From an uncultured Planctomycetaceae bacterium (GTDB lineage: Bacteria; Planctomycetota; Planctomycetia; Planctomycetales; Planctomycetaceae): a stretch of 64,000 bases of DNA. Of the stretch, positions 9,130 through 18,414 are shown one piece after another; the first letter of the stretch is position 1, and each line of letters opens with the position of its first letter. Location of the stretch: positions 1 to 64,000 of the forward strand of contig CAIOKE010000218.1 in the NCBI GenBank assembly GCA_903858815.1, read 5' to 3'. Under the pieces are notes generated by a model. It searched no databases and was not told where the DNA came from. It worked only from the letters and a program-made list of their open reading frames with translations. Both the position numbers and the translations under genes were made by a program.

Positions 9130-10323
9130 ATGTGGAAATTTCGTTGTGTGGCATCGAAATCTGGTCTCCGGACGAGCTTGTTATGGGTGGGCTTGTGTTT
9201 TGTGCCGGGTTGTCAGGACGGTGCTGTTCCGGCCACCGGCGGGCCTCCTGTTGAACTGGCACCGCTGACGATTTCGGAAGGTGATGGCACAGCAGAGCAG
9301 AAGAATACGCTGTCCGTCGACTTTCAGCCGCCTGAGCAGCGTCGCAATGCGCTGGAGGCCGGTGATACTGCTCCGGCTCTCTCGATTTCCCGCTGGTTGA
9401 AAGGGGATGCATTTTCGTTGCAGGCTGGTGAGACAGTTTACGTCGTCGAATTCTGGGCTACGTGGTGTGGTCCGTGTCTGATGAGCATGCCTCACATTGC
9501 CGAGCTGCAGACGAAGTATGGGGATAAGGTGCAGATCGTGGGGGTGACGGAGGAAGAGCCTGCGGTTGTGGAGGCGTTTCTGAAGAAGATGGCACCGGGG
9601 GGGCAGCAGACATGGGAGCAGTTGCTGACATATCGGCTGGCGTTGGATGCGGATGGGGGTACGAATGCGGCGTGGATGCAGGCTGCTGGTCAGCAGGGAA
9701 TTCCCTGTGCGTTTATTGTTGGTCGTCAGGGTAAGGTGGAGTGGATTGGTCATCCGATGACGATCGACAAGCCGTTGCAGCAGGTCGTTGACGGCACGTG
9801 GGATATTCAGCGAGGCAAGCGAGAATCAGCGCTGCGTGAGTCGGTTAACGAGGCTCTTACGCAGGGAAATTTCCAGCGGGCGTTAAATCTGGCGGACGAA
9901 ATGCTGCAGCTGGACTCTGAGGAAACGGGGGCTCAGACGATCAGGATCATGGCCTTGTTTGCATTGGGGCGATCGGATGAGGCGAATGCGGTGGTGGCGG
10001 CAGTGATCGAGCGTGAGCAGGAGGATGCAGCGGTTCTGAATCAGCTGGCCTGGCTGCTGGCAACGGGCATTGAGAAAGGGGACGTGGATCTGCAGCAGGC
10101 TTTGCGGGCTGCTGAGCGCGCTGTGGAACTGGATGGTGGTCGCGACGCTAACTCCCTTGATACTCTGGCGCGGGTGCATTTCCGACTGGGGCAGTACGAG
10201 CAGGCGATTTCCCGTCAGCGGCAGGCGATTGAGCAGGCTCCGGAGGGGCAGCGTGAGGCTTATGAGTCGGTTTTGAAGGAATACGAAGCGAAGAGCGCGG
10301 CGGTGCCACTGGGGCAGCAGTGA
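9130..10323 (+). CDS. TlpA-like thioredoxin lipoprotein with C-terminal TPR region
   Basis: This 397-residue protein has a lipoprotein signal (LCFVPGC near residue 28). A thioredoxin fold follows, with the redox motif WATWCGPC near residue 110 and a cis-proline loop in GIPCAF. The last 130 residues form helical TPR-like repeats (ALNLADEMLQLDSEETGAQ; DANSLDTLARVHFRLGQYEQ). The likely role is thiol-disulphide exchange at the outer face of a membrane, for example cytochrome maturation or protein repair. I use ATG 9130 because it gives a normal n-region and has a G-rich Shine-Dalgarno; ATG 9109 would add 7 residues. Confidence 0.9.
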   Translation: MWKFRCVASKSGLRTSLLWVGLCFVPGCQDGAVPATGGPPVELAPLTISEGDGTAEQKNTLSVDFQPPEQRRNALEAGDTAPALSISRWLKGDAFSLQAGETVYVVEFWATWCGPCLMSMPHIAELQTKYGDKVQIVGVTEEEPAVVEAFLKKMAPGGQQTWEQLLTYRLALDADGGTNAAWMQAAGQQGIPCAFIVGRQGKVEWIGHPMTIDKPLQQVVDGTWDIQRGKRESALRESVNEALTQGNFQRALNLADEMLQLDSEETGAQTIRIMALFALGRSDEANAVVAAVIEREQEDAAVLNQLAWLLATGIEKGDVDLQQALRAAERAVELDGGRDANSLDTLARVHFRLGQYEQAISRQRQAIEQAPEGQREAYESVLKEYEAKSAAVPLGQQ

Positions 10324-10508
10324 GCGGACCGGGAATGCCGGAAAATCCTGCCTGAATCTGCTCTTCTGGCTTGTACTTATGGCTGCAGCAGACTGGAATG
10401 CGTCTGGTTTGCAGGTTTCGGTAACTTCGGATCCTGGTATTTCTGAAAAGTCGGCCTGACAGCTGGTCGGCGCCCGTTGTTTTTCGGGTGAAGTGGAGAT
10501 TGTCGTTC

Positions 10509-11003
10509 ATGGCCTCGGCCCCGCTCTGTGATCTTTCCGTTTTTCAGGCTGCAGCAACACCTCTGTTTACGCTGGATGACATTCGCAGCGTCAATCCTCA
10601 GCGTTTTGAGATGGAGCAGTTGACGGCCATTGTGCATGTGGATCAGTCGCAGCACCTGCTGGCTGGGTACAAGCAGCTGACGCACGAGGAATTCTGGATT
10701 CGCGGGCACATGCCGGGTTTTGCGCTGATGCCGGGAGTTGTGCAGTGTGAAGCGGCGGCCCAGTTGGGTGGCTTTTATGCACGAAAGTACAACCTGATTG
10801 GTGGCGACTACCTCGGTTTTGGTGGCATGAACGAGGTACGGTTTCGCAAGCCGGTGTTTCCGGGGATGCGTCTGGACCTGATCGCCAAAGTCACTCGCGT
10901 GATGGCTCGCAAGCTGGCCCAGTTTGATTTTCAGGGCTGGGTTGGTGAAGAACTGATGTTTGAGGGACAGATGCTGGGTGTCTCAGTGAACCGTGAAGGC
11001 TGA
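10509..11003 (+). CDS. FabZ-like 3-hydroxyacyl-ACP dehydratase (hot-dog fold)
   Basis: This 164-residue single hot-dog domain carries GHMPGFALMPGVVQCEAAAQ, matching the FabZ/FabA active-site helix: the catalytic histidine and the glutamate 14 residues later are both present. A later stretch VRFRKPVFPGMRLDLIAKV is the usual second FabZ motif. It probably dehydrates 3-hydroxyacyl-ACP in fatty-acid or a related acyl pathway. It stands apart from other fab genes, and the sequence around the histidine (FALMPG rather than RPIMPG) is divergent, so it may serve a specialised lipid. Its last 113 bases overlap the convergent gene. Confidence 0.87.
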   Translation: MASAPLCDLSVFQAAATPLFTLDDIRSVNPQRFEMEQLTAIVHVDQSQHLLAGYKQLTHEEFWIRGHMPGFALMPGVVQCEAAAQLGGFYARKYNLIGGDYLGFGGMNEVRFRKPVFPGMRLDLIAKVTRVMARKLAQFDFQGWVGEELMFEGQMLGVSVNREG

Positions 11004-11805
11004 CGAACGGGGTTTTCAGCAGTCCCGGCAGCGTCTGATATGTTTCAGTCTGCAGTTCATGCAGTCCCGGCGCTTCCGCAGGGTTGCTGTTGGCCGGTCG
11101 GCTGGTGCGACACAGTCGATCCCAGACAGACAGAACAGCCGCGAAGTTCGAGTTTGTTTCGCTGCGATTTCGCGAATGATGGATCCGGTGAATTCCGGGA
11201 GTGACCAGCAGCCATCCCAGCCAGCGATCTGTCTGTTCAGCGTTGATGGCCGAATGATGAAACTGCGAGACGGCCAGCAGCAGTGTTTCATAAATCAGCA
11301 GGTCTTCGGTGCGGATTCCAAGAGCCAGAATCACAGGGATTCTGGCGACCGTTGAGCAGGCCAGTTCACCGGGATGAAATCTGGCAGAAGTGCTGACGTC
11401 CATGGCGGTATCGCTGTGATGCACGCGATGAAATCGCCACAAGAGTGGCAGTCGATGACAGGTCAAATGCCACATCCATGTCCAGAAATCCAGCAGCAGA
11501 AGTGCGCAGCTGAATCGCACAATTGTCGGCAGAGGCTGCAGGTGCAGAAGTGCCCACGGATTCCTGTGCGACAGTTCGCAGGTTGCCACTACGAGAATAC
11601 CGGCAACCGGGAGTATTACAATGCCATTCAGGATGGCAAGGCCGTAGTTGCGTGCCGCGTGTATCAGTCGCGAGGAGACTGGTGAGGCGCGGGGGCGGAG
11701 GGTTGCAGGAGTACGTGTTTCAATGAACCAGAACAGGGCAAGGCCCATGGCGGCAGCCATGGGGCGAAGCAGAGCGAACCAGTTTGCCGGGATCTCGGCA
11801 GGCAT
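10891..11805 (-). CDS. Sterol desaturase / fatty acid hydroxylase family membrane protein
   Basis: This 304-residue membrane protein has several hydrophobic segments and the histidine clusters of the fatty acid hydroxylase superfamily: HLTCH, then HRVHH, a histidine in SARFHPGE, HHSAIN and HRIHHS. These bind a di-iron centre that hydroxylates or desaturates lipid substrates. The last 38 residues are low-complexity and run antisense over the 3' end of the FabZ-like gene, so the functional domain probably ends near residue 265. It starts 6 bases after the FtsX-type permease gene, so it is likely the last gene of that ABC operon. Confidence 0.88.
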   Translation of the reverse strand: MPAEIPANWFALLRPMAAAMGLALFWFIETRTPATLRPRASPVSSRLIHAARNYGLAILNGIVILPVAGILVVATCELSHRNPWALLHLQPLPTIVRFSCALLLLDFWTWMWHLTCHRLPLLWRFHRVHHSDTAMDVSTSARFHPGELACSTVARIPVILALGIRTEDLLIYETLLLAVSQFHHSAINAEQTDRWLGWLLVTPGIHRIHHSRNRSETNSNFAAVLSVWDRLCRTSRPANSNPAEAPGLHELQTETYQTLPGLLKTPFVSLHGSLRHPASVPQTSVLHQPSPENQTGPACEPSRE

Positions 11806-11811
11806 TGGTAA

Positions 11812-13149
11812 TCAGGAGCTGAGTGCTTCAGCGACGTCGGTGCGATAGGCTGTCAGGGCTGGTAAGAATCCGACGAGGATTCCCAGTAGTCCGAGTGCTG
11901 GAAACAGAATGGCTTCGATGGAATTGACGGCCCATGGATCAATCAGCAGACCGGTCTGCTGGATCACCCAGGGGCTGGCAAGAATCGCCAGCGAGTGTCC
12001 TGCCAGCCAGCCCCCTGCTGCACCACCAAGGCACAGTAATGAGGCTTCGGCAAGGATGATGCCGAACACGTGATGTCGGCCCGCCCCGAGCGCTCGCATC
12101 ACGCCGATCTCACGACGACGATCAACCATGGAGTTGTAGATGCTGACAAAGATTCCGACGCCGGAGACCAGAATGATGATAGCAGTCAGTACGACCAGTG
12201 CCTTCTGGATATTTCCGACAACGCTGGCCATGAAGCGCTGAATCGGACGGATGGGATTGACGGCCATCGCCTGAAAGCCTTTCTGCAGTTCGGACGAAAG
12301 GCTGATGGCATCGAAGGGAGTTGCCGGGCGTGTTTTCACGAGTATTGCCGTAACTTCCTGCATGGCGGGTGGACTATCCATGGCAAGGCCTTCAGGAACG
12401 TCCGGATTGGCGGCTCGCCGCTGGCGATAGTCCTGCAACTGCTGCAGTGCGGAATTCAGTCGCTGTGGGTCCGCTGCATAGAAGTCGCGGAGCCGTTTTT
12501 CGACTTCGTCGATGGGTTTTTCGTGGCCTTCAATCGCGTAAAACCCCTGCAGATTCAGAAACACTGTGCGGTCATTGGCCGTGCCGGTGGGGGCGAGGAC
12601 TGCGACGACAGTAAAGAGTTCATCGTGCAGGCTGCCCTGTGCACCGCCGTGGAGAATTGAAAATTTTGAGTTGAGGTCCCAGCCATTGGTGCGGGCGACT
12701 TCTGAGCCGATGATGGCGTCGAACAGGGCTGTGATACGACCACCGCGAAATCGGAACTTTCGACCGGGCATGTAATCATTTTCGAAGAACTGTGCCGTTG
12801 TACCGACGATCGGGAATGACCCCTGCTGTGTCACGTCGCCGAAAGCGAGGGGGATTGCCGCAACAACGCGTCGATCCTTCTGAATCTGTTCCAGATACAT
12901 GTAAGGCAGGTTTTCGATCGGTGGCTGGACGCGATAGACGGCACTGAGCACCAGTTGCAGATCGCTGCCTTTGGGGCCGACAATCAGATCATAGCCGATG
13001 CTGCGCTGCGTGAAGGCTGTTTCAACAGCCCCGGCGATGACCAGCACAAGCACCATCAGCATGACGCCGAGGCCGATGCTGAGGCTGGTCAGCAGTGAAG
13101 CGACGCGGCGCTGCAGAATGTTCTTCCAGGCTATTTTCAGCAGACTCAT
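11812..13149 (-). CDS. ABC transporter permease, FtsX/MacB-like
   Basis: This 445-residue protein has the MacB/LolC layout: one transmembrane helix at residues 12-40, a long periplasmic domain (about 45-310) and three helices at the C terminus (about 318-345, 368-395, 410-435). The motif MVDRRREIGVMRALGAGRHH between helices 2 and 3 is the conserved FtsX coupling region. It probably extracts lipoproteins or small hydrophobic molecules from the inner membrane using the ATPase encoded just upstream, with which it shares a 4-base ATGA overlap. Confidence 0.92.
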   Translation of the reverse strand: MSLLKIAWKNILQRRVASLLTSLSIGLGVMLMVLVLVIAGAVETAFTQRSIGYDLIVGPKGSDLQLVLSAVYRVQPPIENLPYMYLEQIQKDRRVVAAIPLAFGDVTQQGSFPIVGTTAQFFENDYMPGRKFRFRGGRITALFDAIIGSEVARTNGWDLNSKFSILHGGAQGSLHDELFTVVAVLAPTGTANDRTVFLNLQGFYAIEGHEKPIDEVEKRLRDFYAADPQRLNSALQQLQDYRQRRAANPDVPEGLAMDSPPAMQEVTAILVKTRPATPFDAISLSSELQKGFQAMAVNPIRPIQRFMASVVGNIQKALVVLTAIIILVSGVGIFVSIYNSMVDRRREIGVMRALGAGRHHVFGIILAEASLLCLGGAAGGWLAGHSLAILASPWVIQQTGLLIDPWAVNSIEAILFPALGLLGILVGFLPALTAYRTDVAEALSS

Positions 13150-13835
13150 GCGGATCGCTCCGGAGCACAGAGTTCTGGACGATTGAAGTCCTGCAGGCGT
13201 TCAATTCGCTGAAACGATGCGGCGGCCTCCATGGAATGCGTCACCAGCAGCAATGAAACATTGTGCTCACGGCACGAATCCCGGATCAGGTCAAGTATCA
13301 GTTGCTGGTTGGCCGGATCGACGTTGGCTGTGGGTTCATCAGCCAGCAGCAGCACCGGTTTGTTGGCCAGTGAGCGGGCCACTGCGACACGCTGCTGCTC
13401 ACCAACCGAAAGCCGCTTCGGAGAATGGTGCAGACGATGCCCAAGGCCAACTTTCTGCAGCAGATCACGAGCAAAACTCTGGTCCACACCTCGACCGGAA
13501 AATGTCATTCCCAGCATTACGTTTTCAAGAGCGGTGAAGGCCGGCAGCAGATTGAACGTCTGAAAGACGATTCCGATGCGAGCGGCGCGATAGCGATCCC
13601 GCACAACTTCGGGCATGGCGACGATGTCACGCCCATCAATCACTACGCGACCCGAATCCGGCGTCAGGATACCGGCAATGATATTCAGTAAGGTCGTTTT
13701 GCCACCACCGCTGGAACCTATCAGAGCAGCCTGTTCGCCCCGCTGCAGCTGAAACTGGTCAATTCCCAGTACAGGCAGACGCCCGCCTTCCGGCTGACGA
13801 TATGTCTTGCGAATGTTCTCCAGCAGCAGCGACAT
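13146..13835 (-). CDS. ABC transporter ATP-binding protein, LolD type
   Basis: This 229-residue ATPase has Walker A GSSGGGKTT, the Q-loop FQTFNLLPA, Walker B LLLADEPTANVD and the switch histidine LVTHS. The signature is LSVGEQQRVAVARSL rather than the common LSGGQ, a variant seen in some LolD-like proteins. ATG 13835 is preferred over 13868 because it gives MSLLLENIRKTYRQ, a normal start for the fold. It is translationally coupled to the permease gene. Together with the hydroxylase downstream, the cluster may export a modified lipid, but that is inference. Confidence 0.92.
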   Translation of the reverse strand: MSLLLENIRKTYRQPEGGRLPVLGIDQFQLQRGEQAALIGSSGGGKTTLLNIIAGILTPDSGRVVIDGRDIVAMPEVVRDRYRAARIGIVFQTFNLLPAFTALENVMLGMTFSGRGVDQSFARDLLQKVGLGHRLHHSPKRLSVGEQQRVAVARSLANKPVLLLADEPTANVDPANQQLILDLIRDSCREHNVSLLLVTHSMEAAASFQRIERLQDFNRPELCAPERSA

Positions 13836-13938
13836 GCAGAAGCCCGGTTCAAGGGAAACAGGGGACAATCACAAAGCAGAACCTCATACGACTGTAGCAC
13901 AGAAGGGGGCGGAATTCGAGATGCCTACCCCTGATTCC

Positions 13939-14517
13939 TCAGGGGATCGCAACACCCAGATTTCTGAGAACTGCAGACAGACGCAGCAGCGGAAGTCCGA
14001 TGATGGCAGTGGAGTCGGTCGTGCGAATCGCGTCAAACAACGCAATCCCGGCGGATTCAATCCGGTAGCTGCCAGCGCAGTCAAAGGGGGCGTCACGGTC
14101 CACATATCGCTGAATCTCTGCCGCCTGCAGCTTACGCATCCGCATTTCAATCAGTTCAGCAAACTCATAGCGATCATCGGCAGTCACTACACACACGGCC
14201 GTAATCAGGCGATGAATACGCCCTGACATGGCCTGCAGCTGGTAACAGCACTGTTCGGCTGTGCCCGGTTTTCCAAGGATGGTGCCATCGAGATCAACAA
14301 GCTGATCTGAGCCGATGACGATGTGCTGTGGGTGCAGTCGGGCAACCGCGTCGGCCTTCATGGATGCAAGTGTACAGGCCACCTGCAGGGGGGACTGGCC
14401 GGAGTTCTTGATCGCGTCTTCGTCGATGCCCGGGACCTGCACATCAAAGTCTGTCAGAATTCGAGACAGCAGTTCCCGCCGGTAGGCAGATCCGCTGGCG
14501 AGGATCACCTTTTTCAT
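13939..14517 (-). CDS. maf: Maf-like nucleoside triphosphate pyrophosphatase
   Basis: This 192-residue protein is of the Maf/Ham1-related family that hydrolyses non-canonical or canonical nucleoside triphosphates to monophosphates. It begins with ILASGSAYRRELL (family pattern LASxSPRR), has SDQLVDLDG with the catalytic aspartate and ILGKPG after it, and ends with the SYRIESAGIALFDAI and IIGLPL elements of the family. ATG 14517 fits the motif; upstream in-frame codons are ignored. It lies alone, about 100 bases from the ABC operon on the same strand. Confidence 0.92.
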   Translation of the reverse strand: MKKVILASGSAYRRELLSRILTDFDVQVPGIDEDAIKNSGQSPLQVACTLASMKADAVARLHPQHIVIGSDQLVDLDGTILGKPGTAEQCCYQLQAMSGRIHRLITAVCVVTADDRYEFAELIEMRMRKLQAAEIQRYVDRDAPFDCAGSYRIESAGIALFDAIRTTDSTAIIGLPLLRLSAVLRNLGVAIP

Positions 14518-14746
14518 GGTTTTTGCCGCTCCTAAGGAAAAAATCGACGAACTGCTCTGGAGATAACCTGGGAATTCTGTCAGAGAGAGGCTGGATGATC
14601 CAGGCAACCACGGGAATTCCGCAGGACAAGTGTGTGGACGGATTGAAGCGGGCCCCAGGGATGTCCGAAAACAGATCAGAAGGCTTGCGGACGGGCTGCT
14701 GATGGTCCTGTTGGCAGGCTGTCAGGGAAGACAGGGGGCGTCAGGG

Positions 14747-16624
14747 ATGGATCGGGTGGCCTTGCGGGCAGGATTCCGGCATTTTTTGCCGTTGCTTGCG
14801 TTGTGTGTTGCAACTGGCGTTGCGCCCGCGATGATCGTGGCTGACGAGCCATTGGGTGAAGGCGGTTCGCGGGATGCGGAGCCCGATGCGAAACTGTCAG
14901 AGCAGGCTCTGAAGGGCCTTGTCCTGCCGGCTTCCAGATCGCGGCCCGATAGTCAGGACCCGCTTGTGAAGCTGGTCTGGGAAACTCGCGAAATTCAGCG
15001 CAAGCGGATGCTCAGCACAAAAGACCATACGCCATGGCAGATCATGCATGGTGTACTGGGACTGCGACAGGATCTGCAGATCCTGCATAATGGTGAACCT
15101 GTCAGTGGTGTGGAGTGGGTGCGAAGCGGGCCTCTGTATCAGAGCGAGCACTGGTTCGAAAAAACCACGCACGGAGGTCGAGCTCACCCCTACATCAAGC
15201 CCTACTGGTTTGAGGGGCATGTCAACCAGTTTCTGGCAGTTCTGTCGATGTGCAATCTGCCATTGGACACGAAATTCGGCACAGCCTCAGGGCCAATCAC
15301 GATGCGGGACATGCTGAAGCATGCCCAGATGACCGTGAATGCTCGGGAAGAAGTTACATGGACTCTGTGGGCACTGTCGACGTATCTGCCGGCTGATGCA
15401 ACGTGGGTGAATGCCGCGGGCGAACCGTGGAGTATCGAGAAACTGGTGCAGATCGAAACGGGCAAGACCGTTGGGGGCCCCACATCGCCTTGTGGTGGGA
15501 CACACGGACTGTTTGCTCTGGCACGTGCCAGAAATGTGTATCTGCGGACTGGTCGGGAGCTGACCGGCGTCTGGTTTGAAGCTGATCGTAAGGTCAAGCG
15601 TTACATCGAAGTTGCTCGAGTGCTGAGGAATGCTGATGGCTCGCTGTCGTCAGGTTTCTTCAAGACTCGGGAATACAAGCAGGACTTTGACAAGCGCATG
15701 GGCAGTCAGGGGCATCTGCTGGAATTCCTGATGATGTCTGTCTCACAGGAAGAGCTTAAGCAGCAGTGGGTTCGCCGAGCCGTCGAGTGTGTGGCCAACG
15801 ACCTGATGGCGAATCGCCGCGAAAATGTCAGTTGCTCCCCGCTGTATCACTCACTGAATGCGTTGTCGATCTATCTGGATCGAGTGGCTCTTGAGGAAAA
15901 CGAGGCGCAGAAAGCAGCGGAGAAGAAGTCCGAGACCAAATCCATTTCACAGTCACGAGAAGTGGGGCAGCCTGTTTCTGTGGTACCGACGGTCACGGAA
16001 CCGACGAAGCCGGCAACGGCGACGGTTGTTCCTGGTTCTGCCCCACCGGCTGTACCTGTGACACCGTCAATGGCTCCCGCCCAGGCCCCGGTTCCTGCAC
16101 CCGCCCCGGCCCCGGCCCCGGCACCGGCACCGGCACCCGCACCGGCACCGGCCCCGGCACCCATGCCGGTTCCCGCACCGACATCGGCACCGACCGCTGC
16201 TGCATCTCAGCTCTTGTTGCCGACGACAGCGCCCCCGGCTGTTCCAGTGCCATTGATGGAGTTGAAGGCTGCGAATGAATCCGGGGCGGGAGTCGGGTCT
16301 GCGGTGGGGCGGGATGCTGAGAGTGTGGACGAAGCGGGCGGTCTGAGTGATCAGTTTCTGATGGAATTCATCGGAGAACTGCCGTGGTCAGCGGAGGCTC
16401 AGCCTGTTAGCGGGCAGTCGGAGCGATCCGGGGGTCTGGAAGGTGGGGACGAAGTGCTGGATTTCCAGAGTTTTATGGATGGTGCGGAGCCTGTGTTGCC
16501 GGGGCCGATCCGGCGTGGGTCCGGGGCATTGAAGCGTCCGACGGGGCGTGGTGTACCGAGCAGGATTCGGCCACCATTGCGAGTTCCGGGGCGAATTATG
16601 ACGGTTTCCGGTCAGTCTGAGTGA
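14747..16624 (+). CDS. Exported protein with Pro/Ala linker, unknown function
   Basis: This 625-residue protein has a signal peptide (residues 1-28, ending near MIVADE). Residues 40-385 form a conserved-looking helical domain with W-rich stretches (EVTWTLWALSTYLP; CGGTHGLFALARARN) that resembles the helix-pair architecture of squalene-cyclase-like or pectate-lyase toroids, but I cannot assign a family. Residues 386-440 are polar, then about 446-482 is almost pure Pro-Ala, followed by a further acidic, glycine-rich tail. The Pro/Ala stretch is probably an extended periplasmic spacer. ATG 14747 is chosen for the signal peptide; upstream in-frame starts exist. Confidence 0.72.
   Translation: MDRVALRAGFRHFLPLLALCVATGVAPAMIVADEPLGEGGSRDAEPDAKLSEQALKGLVLPASRSRPDSQDPLVKLVWETREIQRKRMLSTKDHTPWQIMHGVLGLRQDLQILHNGEPVSGVEWVRSGPLYQSEHWFEKTTHGGRAHPYIKPYWFEGHVNQFLAVLSMCNLPLDTKFGTASGPITMRDMLKHAQMTVNAREEVTWTLWALSTYLPADATWVNAAGEPWSIEKLVQIETGKTVGGPTSPCGGTHGLFALARARNVYLRTGRELTGVWFEADRKVKRYIEVARVLRNADGSLSSGFFKTREYKQDFDKRMGSQGHLLEFLMMSVSQEELKQQWVRRAVECVANDLMANRRENVSCSPLYHSLNALSIYLDRVALEENEAQKAAEKKSETKSISQSREVGQPVSVVPTVTEPTKPATATVVPGSAPPAVPVTPSMAPAQAPVPAPAPAPAPAPAPAPAPAPAPAPMPVPAPTSAPTAAASQLLLPTTAPPAVPVPLMELKAANESGAGVGSAVGRDAESVDEAGGLSDQFLMEFIGELPWSAEAQPVSGQSERSGGLEGGDEVLDFQSFMDGAEPVLPGPIRRGSGALKRPTGRGVPSRIRPPLRVPGRIMTVSGQSE
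16082..16194. repeat. Hexamer-type low-complexity repeat encoding Pro-Ala
   Basis: About 19 imperfect GCACCG/GCCCCG/GTTCCT units run in tandem and encode the Pro-Ala linker. The reverse strand of the same stretch reads as Gly-Ala, which creates a false antisense open frame. Such repeats change length by slippage. Confidence 0.9.
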
Positions 16625-16829
16625 GTTTGGTTGGTGCACAGGTTGGGTGTTCTGACTTTCGCAAATCGTCGGGTGGTGACAGGGCTGCCGGCTGTATCCC
16701 AGTTGGCCCACCTGTACAATGTCGCGTTTTGCTGCAGCTTGCAGCCAGCGGGTCAGCGAGGCGGATGTGCCCTGCCCTGCGGTTGATCAGTGCTGCCGAT
16801 GATCCCTGCGGGTGGCTGGAGTTGGTTCC

Positions 16830-18398
16830 ATGAGAATTCCGAAAGTGGCGATTACGGGTCGTCCGAATGTCGGAAAGAGTTCGTTGCTGAACTGGCTGGC
16901 CGATCGTCTGATTTCCATTGTGGATCCGACTGCCGGTGTGACGCGCGACCGAGTCACGTGGATCATGCACGAGGGCGATCGTTATTTTGAGTTGATTGAC
17001 ACGGGTGGTATAGGCATTGTTGACAGTGACGATCTGTCAGAGGACATCGAGCGTCAGATTCAGGCGGGGATTGAGGAAGCGGATCTGCTGCTGTTTGTGG
17101 TGGATGCCAAAGCCGGAATTACTCCGCTGGACCAGCAGGTAGCGCGGCGTCTGCGTAAATCATCGCATCCGATGCTGCTGGTGGTGAATAAGTGTGATTC
17201 TGCGAAGCTGGACCAGGAAGCGGCCGTTTTTCTGGAACTGGCTGATGTGCCCTTTGTGACCACCAGTGTGAAGGCGAATCGTGGGCGTGAGGGGCTGCTG
17301 GGTCAGGTTCTGGAGATGCTGCCGCAGGCGACAGAAGAAGAGCAGTCAGCGGGCGACCGCATGTTGTCTCCGGCCGATCTGCGTCTGGCGGTGGTGGGGC
17401 GTCGGAATGTCGGCAAGAGCACATTTATCAACCAGCTGGCTGAGTGCGAGCGGGTGATTGTGAGTGAGATTCCGGGGACCACTCGGGACAGCATTGACAT
17501 TCGTTTTGAGGTCGACGGCAAGGCGCTGGTCGCGATTGATACTCCGGGTGTTCGCAAGCGGAAGAGCCTTGAGAACGACATCGAGTTTTACGGCCTTGTC
17601 AGGGCTCAGCGAAGTATTCGCCGAGCCGATCTGGTGTTGATGTTCTTCGACGCGACTCAGACGATTTCACGCGTTGATAAGCAGCTGGTGGAGGAGATTT
17701 CTGAACAGTTCAAGCCCTGTATTTTCGTGGTTAACAAGTGGGATCTGGCACTTGAGCAGGGGATGACGATTGACCGCTGGGTGCGTTATCTGACGACCAG
17801 CTTCGAATCCATGCGACATGTTCCTATGGCCGTGGTGACAGCGAAGGAAGGGCGTAACATTCGCAAGCTTGTGAACCTGGCGCAGTCTGTGTTCAAGCAG
17901 GCCAGTCTGCGCATCAGCACGGCTCGTCTGAATCGGATTATTCGCGGTGGTATTGAGCGTAATGCTCCGCCGATGCGGAAGAATCGTCGTCCGCGGATCT
18001 ATTTTGCCTCCCAGATCTCAGCGTCACCCCCCACGATTATGCTCCGCTGCAATGATGCGACGCTGCTGGATGAGGGCTGGAAACGGTATCTGCTGGGATA
18101 TCTTCGCGAAGCGACGCCGTTTCGCGAAGTACCGATTCGGCTGGTGCTGCGAAGTCGCAACGAAGTGGATCCGGACGCTGTCGCACAGTCGCTGGAAGAG
18201 GAACCGCTGGATATCATGGATCTGTCAGACGACCAGCTGGACGACGGCGATCGCAGTTCTGGTCTGGATGCTGACCTGCACGGAGAAGACGTGTCTGCGC
18301 AGGGATTGCTGATGCTGGACGACGAAGACGCTGATTTCGAAGAGGATCCGGACTATCCAGCGCCGAATTTCATCGACGAGGATTCATTTCGTGGCTGA
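16830..18398 (+). CDS. der: GTPase Der (EngA), ribosome biogenesis
   Basis: This 522-residue protein has two tandem GTPase domains and a C-terminal KH-like domain, the unique Der layout. The first G domain has GRPNVGKSSLL and DTGGIG with NKCD; the second has GRRNVGKSTFI, DTPGVRKR and NKWD. Der assists 50S subunit maturation. It is longer than the E. coli protein because of an acidic tail (about residues 455-522, rich in D and E) after the KH-like domain. ATG 16830 gives the standard N terminus MRIPKVAITG. It is convergent with the kinase gene. Confidence 0.97.
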   Translation: MRIPKVAITGRPNVGKSSLLNWLADRLISIVDPTAGVTRDRVTWIMHEGDRYFELIDTGGIGIVDSDDLSEDIERQIQAGIEEADLLLFVVDAKAGITPLDQQVARRLRKSSHPMLLVVNKCDSAKLDQEAAVFLELADVPFVTTSVKANRGREGLLGQVLEMLPQATEEEQSAGDRMLSPADLRLAVVGRRNVGKSTFINQLAECERVIVSEIPGTTRDSIDIRFEVDGKALVAIDTPGVRKRKSLENDIEFYGLVRAQRSIRRADLVLMFFDATQTISRVDKQLVEEISEQFKPCIFVVNKWDLALEQGMTIDRWVRYLTTSFESMRHVPMAVVTAKEGRNIRKLVNLAQSVFKQASLRISTARLNRIIRGGIERNAPPMRKNRRPRIYFASQISASPPTIMLRCNDATLLDEGWKRYLLGYLREATPFREVPIRLVLRSRNEVDPDAVAQSLEEEPLDIMDLSDDQLDDGDRSSGLDADLHGEDVSAQGLLMLDDEDADFEEDPDYPAPNFIDEDSFRG

Positions 18399-18414
18399 AT
18401 CGACAGGTCACCGC

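Noticed and set aside
15871-16164. Minus-strand Gly-Ala frame
   Set aside because: It is the complement of the Pro-Ala repeat of a real gene; low-complexity shadow.
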